A stretch of 64,000 nucleotides of DNA. It comes from Candidatus Poribacteria bacterium. Its GTDB lineage: Bacteria > Poribacteria > WGA-4E > JAJDTR01. The position numbers and the translations under genes are program-made. Under the pieces are notes generated by a model, which searched no databases, was not told where the DNA came from, and was given only the letters and a program-made list of their open reading frames with translations. Location: positions 46,841 to 110,840 of the forward strand of contig JAPPIK010000006.1 in NCBI GenBank assembly GCA_028820655.1, in the 5' to 3' direction. Below, piece after piece: positions 50,921-60,746 of this stretch. Positions within the stretch are counted from its first letter, which is position 1. Each line of letters starts with the position of its first letter.

Positions 50921-50994
50921 AGCGCCTGAGAGGATTCGAACCCCCGGCCTTCTGATCCGTAGTCAGATGCTCTAATCCGCTGAGCTACAGGCGC
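50921..50994 (-). tRNA. tRNA-Arg (ACG)
   Basis: RC gcgcctgtagctcagcggattagagcatctgactacggatcagaaggccgggggttcgaatcctctcaggcgc; loop CTACGGA. Confidence 0.95.
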
Positions 50995-51000
50995 AAAAAA

Positions 51001-51089
51001 TGGCGGAGAGGATGGGATTCGAACCCATGGTACCACTAAGGCACAACTGCTTAGCAGGCAGCCCGATTCAACCGCTCTCGCACCTCTCC
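51001..51089 (-). tRNA. tRNA-Ser (GCU), CCA encoded
   Basis: RC ggagaggtgcgagagcggttgaatcgggctgcctgctaagcagttgtgccttagtggtaccatgggttcgaatcccatcctctccgcca; loop CTGCTAA. Confidence 0.94.
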
Positions 51090-51106
51090 ACACGTGGTTA
51101 CAATAA

Positions 51107-51194
51107 TGGCGGTGGGAGTAGGATTCGAACCCACGGTACCTTGCGGTACAACGGTTTTCAAGACCGCCGCTTTCGACCACTCAGCCATCCCACC
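51107..51194 (-). tRNA. tRNA-Ser (UGA), CCA encoded
   Basis: RC ggtgggatggctgagtggtcgaaagcggcggtcttgaaaaccgttgtaccgcaaggtaccgtgggttcgaatcctactcccaccgcca; loop CTTGAAA. Confidence 0.95.
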
Positions 51195-51502
51195 AAAATT
51201 GTCTCGTTATTTTATCAGAAATCTCTTAAGATTGTCAAGAAAATCCCAGTCCCCATACAGGACAGCCACGCCTATGTCCAGACTCTCGATCTCAGGGCTT
51301 TGCGTTCGCTGCTTTTCAATTGGCAACTTCATGGGGCTGCTTGTATAATACGGTAAATTCAGGGTTATGGCAAAGCCGTAATCACGATATGTGTGTGCCT
51401 TGGGATTCTGTTTACACCGGAAGACGTTGCTCTTGAATGGGTATGGCGAGAGAATTGAAATAGGAGGGGATAGTTACCTTTTCTTTCAGAACCGTTTGCA
51501 TT

Positions 51503-52246
51503 CTAACAAGGTGCGGCGAGAACCAGCGTAACATTGTCTTTTCCGCCGTATTCAAGCACCTTGTCGATCAGTCCGCGGCTTGCCGCGTCAAGGTCCGATG
51601 CGTCCGTGATTATTCTGGCGATCTCCGCATCGTCGACAATCATGTCGTGCAAACCGTCCGTGCATGCTAGAACAATGTCGTCGGAGGTGAGAGGATAAAT
51701 CTCGTAATCGACCTCTACAGACGACTCAAACCCGATCGCCCGATCTATGATATTTCGATGGCGGTGAACACGTGCTTCGCGCGGGGTTAATTGCCCTATA
51801 TCCACCAGTTTTTGGACCAAGGAGTGGTCTTTCGTTACCTGCTCGAGAACGCCGTCTCGCAAGACGTAAAGCCTGCTGTCTCCGACATGCGCGTAGATTA
51901 GTTCGGATGGCGTAATGATACCCCCGATTAGGGTTGTACCCATCCCGTTGCTGAAATCTCTGGTTAACGATCGCTCGTAGACCCGGTGGTTCGCCTCGTC
52001 GACAAGCGCTTTCAACGTCTCTAGTTTTTCGGAGGAGCTGGTATCAGTGCTTTCCGCCGGCAGTTTGCGGATTTCATCTGCCCATTCCTGGAAAACGGCT
52101 ACAGCGATACTGCTTGCCACATCGCCCGCATCGTGGCCCCCCACCCCGTCCGCGAGAACAAACAAGCCGATATCTTCGTCAATGAAATATAAATCTTCGT
52201 TGAGCGTGCGATATTTTCCAATATCTGTCCGGGCGGCGAATTTCAT
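51503..52246 (-). CDS. PP2C-family protein phosphatase
   Basis: RTLNEDLYFIDEDIGLFVLADGVGGHDAGDVAS; GMGTTLIGGII; HVGDSRLYVLRDG; LACTDGLHDMI; GGKDNVTLVL. Confidence 0.95.
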   Translation of the reverse strand: MKFAARTDIGKYRTLNEDLYFIDEDIGLFVLADGVGGHDAGDVASSIAVAVFQEWADEIRKLPAESTDTSSSEKLETLKALVDEANHRVYERSLTRDFSNGMGTTLIGGIITPSELIYAHVGDSRLYVLRDGVLEQVTKDHSLVQKLVDIGQLTPREARVHRHRNIIDRAIGFESSVEVDYEIYPLTSDDIVLACTDGLHDMIVDDAEIARIITDASDLDAASRGLIDKVLEYGGKDNVTLVLAAPC

Positions 52247-52647
52247 TGTTGCGGTTCCACTATCGGCGAGTCATGTATTCGGGCGGGAATCCTAAGTTAC
52301 AAGTAACGACACAAACGACAAAAACCACATCCGGTTTCATTGCCTTCAACGGAATCCGGGCTTCATCAGGTGACTAACGGAACGTCCGGCTGTAAGTTGG
52401 GTTGAACTCGGTGAAATCCAACTCACGGGCTACATTTTTTTGCTCCTGAAACAATCCTTGACCGCCAAATGGAAGGCGTGTTTCTAAGTGTGTATAGAAA
52501 CACCGCAGCGCTTCACGGGTTCCAGATCATAAAGATTAGCGTGGAAATGATATCTTCCATACTTCCAATCTGTTTTTTTTTTGCTGCTGGCGGCACCAAA
52601 AGACATACGTCAACACTGAATCTTGCTTCACGAATTTTAGATCAAAC

Positions 52648-53817
52648 ATGCAAAAGGTTTTCATCGTTCACTACGGCGAGGTCGGACTGAAAGGCAAAAA
52701 CAGATCTTTCTTTGAGAACCGGCTCGTCCGCAACATTAGGCAGGCGCTGGATGGTACGGAATGTGCCGATGTCCAACGCATTCACGGCAGGATTCTGGTG
52801 AAGTTGGGCGTTGACTCGGATATCCCCGAGATTCAGCGGCGCTTGGGAACTGTCATGGGCATCGCGCATTTCGAGTTGTGCCGCGTCACAGAGCAGAATA
52901 TGGAGGCAATCAAGAACGGGGCGCTCGAATGGATTCGGGGGCGAGAATTTCAAACACTGAAGGTAGAGACGAGGCGGGCGAACAAACATTTTCCGCTGAC
53001 CTCCCCCGAAATCAGCGCCGAGGTCGGAGCGCACCTGCTCAAACACACCGGCGCTAGGGCGGACATGCACCATCCCGATTTGCTGTGTTGGATTGAGATT
53101 GTCGAGAAATCAGCCTACATCTACACCGACAAGATTCGAGGAGTCGGCGGACTGCCCGTCGGTGTCAGCGGCAAAGTACTCGTGATGCTATCCGGCGGCA
53201 TCGACTCGCCCGTGGCGGCATGGCGCATGATGAAACGCGGCGCGAAGGCGGTCTTTATTCACTTCCACAGCTATCCGTACACAGACAAAGCGTCGCTCGA
53301 AAAGGCGGCGGAACTCGTGGGAATATTGGCGAAGTCCAATCATCGTACGCAGGTCTACTATGTTCCGTTCGCGGAGATTCAGCGCGAGATTGTGACCAAA
53401 ACCCCGGCGCCGTTTCGCGTCATTCTCTACAGACGAATGATGGTGAGAATTGCCGCGCGGATTGCGGAGAGGGAAGGCGCGTTAGCGCTCATTACGGGCG
53501 AGAGTCTGGGTCAAGTCGCCTCCCAAACCCTTGCAAATCTCAAGGTGATTGAAGACGTGGCGCGGCTGCCGGTGCTCCGTCCGCTCATCGGCGATGATAA
53601 AGAGGAGATTGTCAATCTCGCCCAGAAGATTGGCACCTTTGAGGTATCGACACTGCCGCACCAAGACTGCTGCTCGCTATTTGTGCCCGACCACCCCGCA
53701 ACCAACGCGGCGATTGAAGACGCTCAAGCCGCAGAAGACGCCCTGGAAGTCGACGCCCTCGTAGAGCAAGCCTTGCAAGCCGTCGAGAAACAGACCGTCA
53801 ACCCCTCATTTTCCTGA
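52648..53817 (+). CDS. thiI: tRNA 4-thiouridine sulfurtransferase
   Basis: FIVHYGEVGLKGKNRSFFE; VLVMLSGGIDSPVAAWRMMKRG; ITGESLGQVASQTLANL; PHQDCCSLFVPDHP. Confidence 0.95.
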   Translation: MQKVFIVHYGEVGLKGKNRSFFENRLVRNIRQALDGTECADVQRIHGRILVKLGVDSDIPEIQRRLGTVMGIAHFELCRVTEQNMEAIKNGALEWIRGREFQTLKVETRRANKHFPLTSPEISAEVGAHLLKHTGARADMHHPDLLCWIEIVEKSAYIYTDKIRGVGGLPVGVSGKVLVMLSGGIDSPVAAWRMMKRGAKAVFIHFHSYPYTDKASLEKAAELVGILAKSNHRTQVYYVPFAEIQREIVTKTPAPFRVILYRRMMVRIAARIAEREGALALITGESLGQVASQTLANLKVIEDVARLPVLRPLIGDDKEEIVNLAQKIGTFEVSTLPHQDCCSLFVPDHPATNAAIEDAQAAEDALEVDALVEQALQAVEKQTVNPSFS

Positions 53818-54115
53818 ACTCTGTTGACGTATCAATGTAGTGTAATTACGCCAAAAATGACGTTTGAACAGAATTATTTCCCGCTGGAAATTCGCCGTCA
53901 TTTTCGCTATAATTTCATTACGGAACAATTTTTGGACCTTATCGAAATTACTAATGTTTTTGAGCCTGAATCTCCTCAGCACTGCCTCAAGCCGAATAAA
54001 AGATTTGACAGATTGAGTTTTGTCTGTGCCCAAACCAGAAGAACGGGGTATAAGTGAAATATTCTGGTTAACGTATACGATTTCAACCTTAAGAATTGTT
54101 GGATGGAAGCAAAGT

Positions 54116-54972
54116 ATGGCAGAAGAAAAACCACCTCGTGTCAGGAGCCTGACCAGATTCTTGAAATGGGCAGCACAATTCGAAAATGGAGAATATCTGT
54201 TTCGTGGTGTCTCAAACGACACTTACGAAATTCAGGCATCTGCAAGTCGTCGCTTAGACAAGGAGGACAGGAATCCTGTGCAACTTCTCAAAGTTAATCA
54301 AGATTTGATAGACAAAGCACGGCTTCTGGGACACGATCGGCAAGATGGACATCAATTATCCGCTTTAGAGTTGCTCGCGCAGTTGCAGCACTACGGCGCA
54401 GCTACTTGCCTCATAGATTTTATGCGAAACGCATTGGTCGCACTTTGGATGGCGTGTCAGCAGAGCACAAGACGAAAAAACGCCAACGGCAAAGTGTTCG
54501 CGGTACGGAGCGACAATCGTTCCCAGTTCAGAAATGTTACGCCCCAGCGGCTAAAAGACGAAGAGATTGAATTTTTCTTTAGAAAAGAGAACGGTAGATT
54601 TCCTCTCTATCAATGGCAACCCAAATACCAGAACAACCGCATTATTGCCCAACAGTCAGTATTTGTTTTTGGCGGTGCAGATGTTCCGGTAGAAGCGGAG
54701 TGTATCATCCTGGCGGGCGGTAAAGACGGCATCTTAACATCTCTAGATAAAATTTGGGTATCACTGAAGCGAGCATTTATCCCGACTTTGACGGGTTCGC
54801 GCGCTTGCACGCCTGGAATAAGCCATACATTGCGCCAGAAACTCCTGACATCGTGCAACGCGGAGTTGTAGCACTACAAGAAGAGAAGTTGACTGATACT
54901 TCTTCCTCCGCAGATGAATCTCTGTTGTCTAAGACTCCGACGCCGCCAAGCCAAGGAGGAGATGCGGAATGA
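54116..54972 (+). CDS. FRG-domain protein with an apparent one-base frameshift near 54752-54757
   Basis: EYLFRGVSNDTYEIQASASRRL; LLAQLQHYGAATCLIDFMRNALVALWMAC; NNRIIAQQSVFVFG; alternate frame restores GITEASIYPDFDGFARLHAWNKPY. Confidence 0.85.
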
Positions 54973-56513
54973 ATTCACGAAGCATAGAATATTTTGATGA
55001 AGCCATTGCACTGAAACCAGATAAGTCCACGCTCTTCACGGCACATTATAACCGTGGTGTTGCTTATTTCCGCCAAGGCGATTATGATCGTGCTCTTGAA
55101 GACTACACCAAAGCGCTTGAACTTAGTCTCAATAAGGCGGATGAGGCGGAAGTTTACTTTGACCGTGGCATTGCTCATTTCCATAGTGGCAAGTGTAACC
55201 TTGCGATTGACGACTACACCGAAGCGCTAAAACAAAAGCCCAATTGTGCAGAGGTCTATCATAACCGCGGAGTTGCTTATCGTATAATGGGCGATCTCGA
55301 TAAAGCCCTTACGAATTTTAACAAGACTATTGAATTGAAACCGTATTATTCCACACCTTATAACAGTCGCGGCCTGGTGTTTTATAAACAGGGTGATTTG
55401 GACCGTGCAATCAAGGACTTTACCGAAGCCGTTCGGCTAGATCCGAATTACTTCGAGGCCTTTTGCAATCGCGGGGTTGCTTATGATTATAAAAGTGAGA
55501 CCGATTGCGCTGTTAGAGATTACTCAAGAGCAATACAACTAAACCCCAATTATACCGAGGCATACTACAATCGTGGACTCGCCTATTGCTCATTGCCGGA
55601 TTATCGTTTAGCTGTCAGTGACTTTACCAAAGCGATAGAATTGAGATCTGATTTTGCTCAGCCATACAATAGTCTCGGAGTCGTTTACTCTAATAAAGGC
55701 GAGTTTGATAAAGCCATTGAGGTTTATTCTAAAGCGATAGAACTTAAACCAAACTTCGCCGAAGCGTATACCAACCACGGTATCGCATTCAGAGAGCAAC
55801 GCGAGTTTGAAAAGGCAATGGAAGGTCATGAAAAGGCGATAGAACTTCAACCGGATTACGCTCCCGCATATGTCAATCGCGGATTAGTGTATTACGATTT
55901 AACCGAGTACGATAAGGCGATAGAAGACTATGATAAAGCGATAGAACTAGATCCAAATCTCTCTCAAGCCTATAACAATCGTGGTAATGCGTACCGTAGA
56001 AAACGGAATCCTGACCATGCCATTTGTAACTATGAAAAGGCAATTGAGTTGAAACCGGATTATGCAGAACCTTATAACAATCGCGGTAGTGTCCACAGTG
56101 ACAAAGGCGAATATGACCGCGCTATTAAAGACTATTCAAAAGCGATAGAACTTAATCCAAAACTAGCCAAGCCGTATAGCAACCTTGGTACTGCGTACTT
56201 CCATACTAAACAACCCGATCTTGCAATGAAATACTATAACAAAGCAATAAAGCGTGACCCCAATGATGGAGATACATACTATAATCACGCCGAGGTTTGG
56301 TTAAGTTTGGGCAAATGGGACAAAGCCAGAAAGGATTTGGAGACTGCCAGAGACAAGGAGGTAGACATCATCGTTGCGTTTCGCAATGACTTTGAATGCG
56401 TCAAGGACTTTGAGGAGAAATTCGGTGTAAACCTGCCCCCAGACATTGCCTCAATGCTGACGAAGGAACCACCTGGGACTGCGATTAGATCAGAAAACCA
56501 ACTAGCCGAATAA
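54969..56513 (+). CDS. TPR-repeat protein
   Basis: ~12+ tandem 34-aa units such as AYNNRGNAYRRKRNPDHAICNYEKAIELKPDYAEP; ATGA overlap with the restored FRG stop. Confidence 0.93.
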   Translation: MNSRSIEYFDEAIALKPDKSTLFTAHYNRGVAYFRQGDYDRALEDYTKALELSLNKADEAEVYFDRGIAHFHSGKCNLAIDDYTEALKQKPNCAEVYHNRGVAYRIMGDLDKALTNFNKTIELKPYYSTPYNSRGLVFYKQGDLDRAIKDFTEAVRLDPNYFEAFCNRGVAYDYKSETDCAVRDYSRAIQLNPNYTEAYYNRGLAYCSLPDYRLAVSDFTKAIELRSDFAQPYNSLGVVYSNKGEFDKAIEVYSKAIELKPNFAEAYTNHGIAFREQREFEKAMEGHEKAIELQPDYAPAYVNRGLVYYDLTEYDKAIEDYDKAIELDPNLSQAYNNRGNAYRRKRNPDHAICNYEKAIELKPDYAEPYNNRGSVHSDKGEYDRAIKDYSKAIELNPKLAKPYSNLGTAYFHTKQPDLAMKYYNKAIKRDPNDGDTYYNHAEVWLSLGKWDKARKDLETARDKEVDIIVAFRNDFECVKDFEEKFGVNLPPDIASMLTKEPPGTAIRSENQLAE

Positions 56514-56553
56514 ACCGTGTCATCAGCTACCAAATCTGCATTTGTCATCCATC

Positions 56554-56985
56554 TTAACTGTTCTCCTCTTGATGCGGGCGCAACTTCTCGTCAAGGCTGA
56601 ACCTTCCCGCGCCAATCAAGATTAAACTCAAGAAAACGATTCCGAGTTCAATGGCATGAGAGGCGCCGCCCAAACCGTCGCCGCGGCTCAGATGGCTGAT
56701 CGCGGCAACCAGCATGGTGATTGTCAAAAGGATACAAGCCGGTCGAAAAACGACGCCGAGGATGAGACAGATGCCGCCGAAGAACTCCGAAACCGCCGCC
56801 ATGAATCCCCAGAACGCAGGCGCGAACCCGATGCCCAGACTTGCCATCGCGCCGCCGATCTTCTCCCATTTCTCCGGACCGTCAAACAGTTTCGGCGCTC
56901 CGTGAAGGATGAACATCAACCCGATCCCGATGCGCAGCACCAAGAGACCAATGTGCCTATGCTTATTCAAAAATGTCAACACCAT
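56554..56985 (-). CDS. DoxX-family membrane protein
   Basis: LVLRIGIGLMFILHGAPKLFDGPEKWEKIGGAMASLGIGFAPAFWGFMAAVSEFFGGICLILG. Confidence 0.93.
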   Translation of the reverse strand: MVLTFLNKHRHIGLLVLRIGIGLMFILHGAPKLFDGPEKWEKIGGAMASLGIGFAPAFWGFMAAVSEFFGGICLILGVVFRPACILLTITMLVAAISHLSRGDGLGGASHAIELGIVFLSLILIGAGRFSLDEKLRPHQEENS

Positions 56986-57045
56986 GTCACATTATCCTCC
57001 ATGTTTTGAATTAGTGATATCGAATCTCATCATAACTGCACACAC

Positions 57046-58221
57046 CTACTCTAACACCTCAAACTCCTCATTCCGCACAATCAACATGACGGGATTGTAC
57101 ACGGCATCCCCCGCGTCGTCAAATGAAAACCTGCCGAGCACCGCGTCAAAATCCTTTGTACCCGCCAGTGTGTTCCGAATCGCGTGCGAATCCGTTGACT
57201 TCGCACGCAAAATCGCATTCATCAGAATGTGCACCGACGTGTAAGCCAAAGCGCTGAAAACATTCGGCTCTCCGTTGTACTTCTTTCGATAATCGCGAAC
57301 GAACTCCCGATTTCCCGTAGTGTTCGCCGTGCTTGTCCAAGCCGTGAACGTAATCGCTCCCTCCGCCGCCGCGCCCGCCGCTTGCACCTCGGTTAGGGTC
57401 AGCAGCGGCGCAATAAACGGCACCTCATTCGGAATCCCGACTTCACGCCCCTGAACCAACACCCTCGGCAAATTCAGCGGATGCGCCGAGACGATGACGC
57501 CATCCGGATTCAAATCCTTGGTTCGAGTCAACTGTTCGGTGTAGTCCGTATCGGCGAGCTTGACCGTTTCCGTCGCCAAAACCTGAATACCCCTCGCAGC
57601 TAGTGCCTCCGAAAAGATAGCATCCGCGCTCCGGCAATAAGCGTCATCGCTGGTGGCTAACTTTACCACTCGCTGGTAACCCAACTTCTCATGCGTCAGC
57701 CTGACGCCCTCGGGAATGAGCTTGTCCACAGCCAGGTTAACGCGAAAAGCAAAATTTCCGATCGCGCCGAGTCCCTGCGCCGCCGCCGAGGGGCTAATCG
57801 CCACAATCTCGTTTTCCTGCGCGACGGGAAGCGCGGTCGGCGCCTGAACCGAACCCAAGGGACCGAGGATAGCAATCACCCTATCCTCATGAATCAACTT
57901 ATCGAAAGCTTCAGCCGATCCCTCTCCCGTCCCTCCATCGTCCTCCACGATGAATCGAATTTGCGCCCCTCCGCGCCGCGCGCTGTTAATCTCATCCCGC
58001 GCCAAATTGAACCCGTTGAGAAACCTCACCAAATTCGGATCATCAGGTCCTTGAGAATACTTGCCCGAAAGCGGCATAACCACGCCGATGAGAAACTCGT
58101 CCGGGAGTTGCGCCGGTGCTTGTCCGCTAGAAGTATTCGAAGATAATTTAGCGCAGCCGCAAAACCCCGCCGTCAGAACAGCTATGCCAAGCGATAACGC
58201 GATTTTCATGACCTGACGCAC
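57046..58221 (-). CDS. ABC transporter periplasmic (branched-chain amino-acid-type) binding lipoprotein
   Basis: LTAGFCGCAKL lipobox; IGVVMPLSGKYSQGPDDPNLVRFLNGFNLARDEINSARRGGAQIRFIVEDDGG. Confidence 0.9.
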   Translation of the reverse strand: MRQVMKIALSLGIAVLTAGFCGCAKLSSNTSSGQAPAQLPDEFLIGVVMPLSGKYSQGPDDPNLVRFLNGFNLARDEINSARRGGAQIRFIVEDDGGTGEGSAEAFDKLIHEDRVIAILGPLGSVQAPTALPVAQENEIVAISPSAAAQGLGAIGNFAFRVNLAVDKLIPEGVRLTHEKLGYQRVVKLATSDDAYCRSADAIFSEALAARGIQVLATETVKLADTDYTEQLTRTKDLNPDGVIVSAHPLNLPRVLVQGREVGIPNEVPFIAPLLTLTEVQAAGAAAEGAITFTAWTSTANTTGNREFVRDYRKKYNGEPNVFSALAYTSVHILMNAILRAKSTDSHAIRNTLAGTKDFDAVLGRFSFDDAGDAVYNPVMLIVRNEEFEVLE

Positions 58222-58508
58222 AGCGCCCTTCAGTCTTCTTGATGTTTAGAATCTTCTTCTAACATACGCTCAAGTTTGGTGCAATTATACCATACTATGT
58301 GATTGGTGTTTGTCGCGATTTTCTCGCATAAAATCCAGCAAACGAATGGATCAAGCAAGCGGCTAGCCTGTCTTGCTGACAAATTAATGCAATCTCACGA
58401 ATATCCACTTAGCCGACCCAACTCTATTTCTCACTACCATATCTTCCGTCCGTGTGCAATAATATTCATCGGCAATGCCCCAAAAAAAATTGAGGATGCG
58501 AGAACCAA

Positions 58509-60746
58509 ATGGACAACAATACAGATGAGACGAAAAAACGCCAAGAAGACCTGGAAGCTGCCCAAAGGTGGCTCGGCGATGCCCGCGAATGGATCAAATT
58601 GGCGGAACAGTTTAATAGCGAACGTGCAGAACGCCAGAATAGCAACTCCGTCGACGACCACAAGTTAAACGTCGCATATGCGTGCGTAGGAATGGCATTT
58701 CAGTTGGCGTACAATTCGCTGCTAGTTGCACTAGCGAAATGGCCGAGGGAAAAGGATGGGGCAGAAAAATCACATCGGAGGCTACCAAAAGAGACCCAAA
58801 TAAAAATAGAGAGGTGGATTGGGAAGGCAGGAACCGACAGCAGTAAACTACTGAAAAATCTCGACAACTACAAGAAAAAATACGAGACGAAAAGTGCGAC
58901 AGAGAACGAGAACCACAAGTTTAACATTTCAGCGTTGGCAGGAGTATTCGGTAAATTGATGAAGTTAGCCGAAAAAAATGTCATTGAGGCTAAAAACGCC
59001 ATCCATCAGAATCAACCCACTCCCAATCTTGATACCGTCCTTGAGAAAATTGGCGAGATAGTAAGAGCCTCTGAAGGTAACGACTATATCTATCGCGGTG
59101 AACCTGAATGCTTTGACAAAGTATCATCAAACCTATACCGACACTATGAAGGTGATATTGAGGCAGAACATTTTCGGATAGAAATTGCCCAAGATAACAT
59201 GCTGGAAGATGCCAAACGCTATGCCGATGAAGGGACTAACTTCGAAATCCTAACCCAACTGCAGCACTTCGGCGGAAAAACCAATCTCATAGATTTTTCT
59301 ACAGATTACCTAGTTGCCCTCTTTTTTGCTTGCGATGGGACTCATGACGAAGACGGTAGGATTCTCCTTTTGAAGGAAACTGAAGAGCTCAGAAAAAAAT
59401 ACTGCGTCACGCCACCACGGATTCCACAAAACCGTGTCATAGCTCAGAAAAGTAAGTTTGTTCAACCCCCTGAGGGCTTCATTCATCCAAGCAATGAAAT
59501 TGATGTTCCCAAGGGCCTCAAAAAGCCGATATTAGACTACCTGAGAAAGCACCATGGCATTTCCACTGAAACCATCTATAACGATCTTCATGGATTCATT
59601 TTAAATCAGAATCGTCATCAAAGCGCCTACACGGAGTTCTTCAAAGGTTTTACATGCCACGATCAAAAACAATATGACAAAGCTATTGAACATTATACTG
59701 AGGCATTACGGCGGAACCCTCAATTGTCAGAAGTTTATAACAATCGCGGAAACATCCACAAAATCATGAATAGGCATGACCGAGCCATCAACGACTATGA
59801 CAAAGCAATAGAATTGAATCCGGTTGATGCTCAGGCGCATTACAATCGCGGGTTGGCATACTACGAGAAAGGCGAATATGGTCGTGCTATTCAGGATTAT
59901 ACCAAATCAATAGAACTGAATCCACAATATGCCGCCGCCTATAACAATCGCGGGAAGGCTTATAGCCAAAAAGACGACCATGACCATGCCTTAAGAGACT
60001 TTGGCGCCGCAATAAGCATCAACCCAAAAATTCCCGAGCCCTATTTCAATCGCGGGTTGGCGCTTTACGCCAAAGGCGAATATGGTCGTGCTATTCAAGA
60101 TTATACCATTGCGATAGAGTTGAAACCCAACTGGGCAGAGCCATATTACGACCGGGGATTGGCGTACCAGGTCGTAGGTGAGGTCAATCGTGCCATTGAA
60201 GACTCTACCAAAGCGATAGAACTTAAATCTGAGTATGCTGAAGCCTATAACAATCGCGGTTTAGCACACTACCGTAAGTGCGACTATGACTTTGCGATCA
60301 GAGACTACGAAACGGCAATTAGTATCAACCCTAGCGATGCCGTAACCCATAACAATCGTGGAGTCGTTTATAATGAGGTAGGCGCGTATGACTGCGCCGT
60401 CATTGACTTTGACAGAGCAATAGAACTAAAATCAGATTATGCCGAAGCTCACAACAATCGCGGAATCTCCTACAATAAACTCGGCAAGCATGACTGCGCT
60501 ATCAAGGACTTTGACAGAGCAATTGAACTCAAGTCTGATTATGCCAACGCTCATTTCAATCGCGGATTGGAGTTTCTACACACGCAAAACTGGGAGAAAG
60601 CCGAATCTGACTTGGCGGTAGCCAAGAATAAGGGCATGGATGTCGTCGCAGTATTTCATCGACGCTATGTAAATATCGCTGACTTCGAACAAAAAAGCGG
60701 CGTGAAGTTACCGGAGGACATCGTCACGCTACTGCAACCAACCTGA
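58509..60746 (+). CDS. Fused protein: unknown helical N-terminal domain + FRG domain + TPR array
   Basis: YIYRGEPECFDKVSSNLYRHY; LTQLQHFGGKTNLIDFSTDYLVALFFAC; QNRVIAQKSKFV; HHGISTETIYNDLHGFI; then TPR units from FKGFTCHDQKQYDKAIEHYTEAL. Confidence 0.92.
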   Translation: MDNNTDETKKRQEDLEAAQRWLGDAREWIKLAEQFNSERAERQNSNSVDDHKLNVAYACVGMAFQLAYNSLLVALAKWPREKDGAEKSHRRLPKETQIKIERWIGKAGTDSSKLLKNLDNYKKKYETKSATENENHKFNISALAGVFGKLMKLAEKNVIEAKNAIHQNQPTPNLDTVLEKIGEIVRASEGNDYIYRGEPECFDKVSSNLYRHYEGDIEAEHFRIEIAQDNMLEDAKRYADEGTNFEILTQLQHFGGKTNLIDFSTDYLVALFFACDGTHDEDGRILLLKETEELRKKYCVTPPRIPQNRVIAQKSKFVQPPEGFIHPSNEIDVPKGLKKPILDYLRKHHGISTETIYNDLHGFILNQNRHQSAYTEFFKGFTCHDQKQYDKAIEHYTEALRRNPQLSEVYNNRGNIHKIMNRHDRAINDYDKAIELNPVDAQAHYNRGLAYYEKGEYGRAIQDYTKSIELNPQYAAAYNNRGKAYSQKDDHDHALRDFGAAISINPKIPEPYFNRGLALYAKGEYGRAIQDYTIAIELKPNWAEPYYDRGLAYQVVGEVNRAIEDSTKAIELKSEYAEAYNNRGLAHYRKCDYDFAIRDYETAISINPSDAVTHNNRGVVYNEVGAYDCAVIDFDRAIELKSDYAEAHNNRGISYNKLGKHDCAIKDFDRAIELKSDYANAHFNRGLEFLHTQNWEKAESDLAVAKNKGMDVVAVFHRRYVNIADFEQKSGVKLPEDIVTLLQPT

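Noticed and set aside
54969-60746. CRISPR-like ~102-bp periodicity
   Set aside because: Periodicity is explained by in-frame 34-aa TPR units
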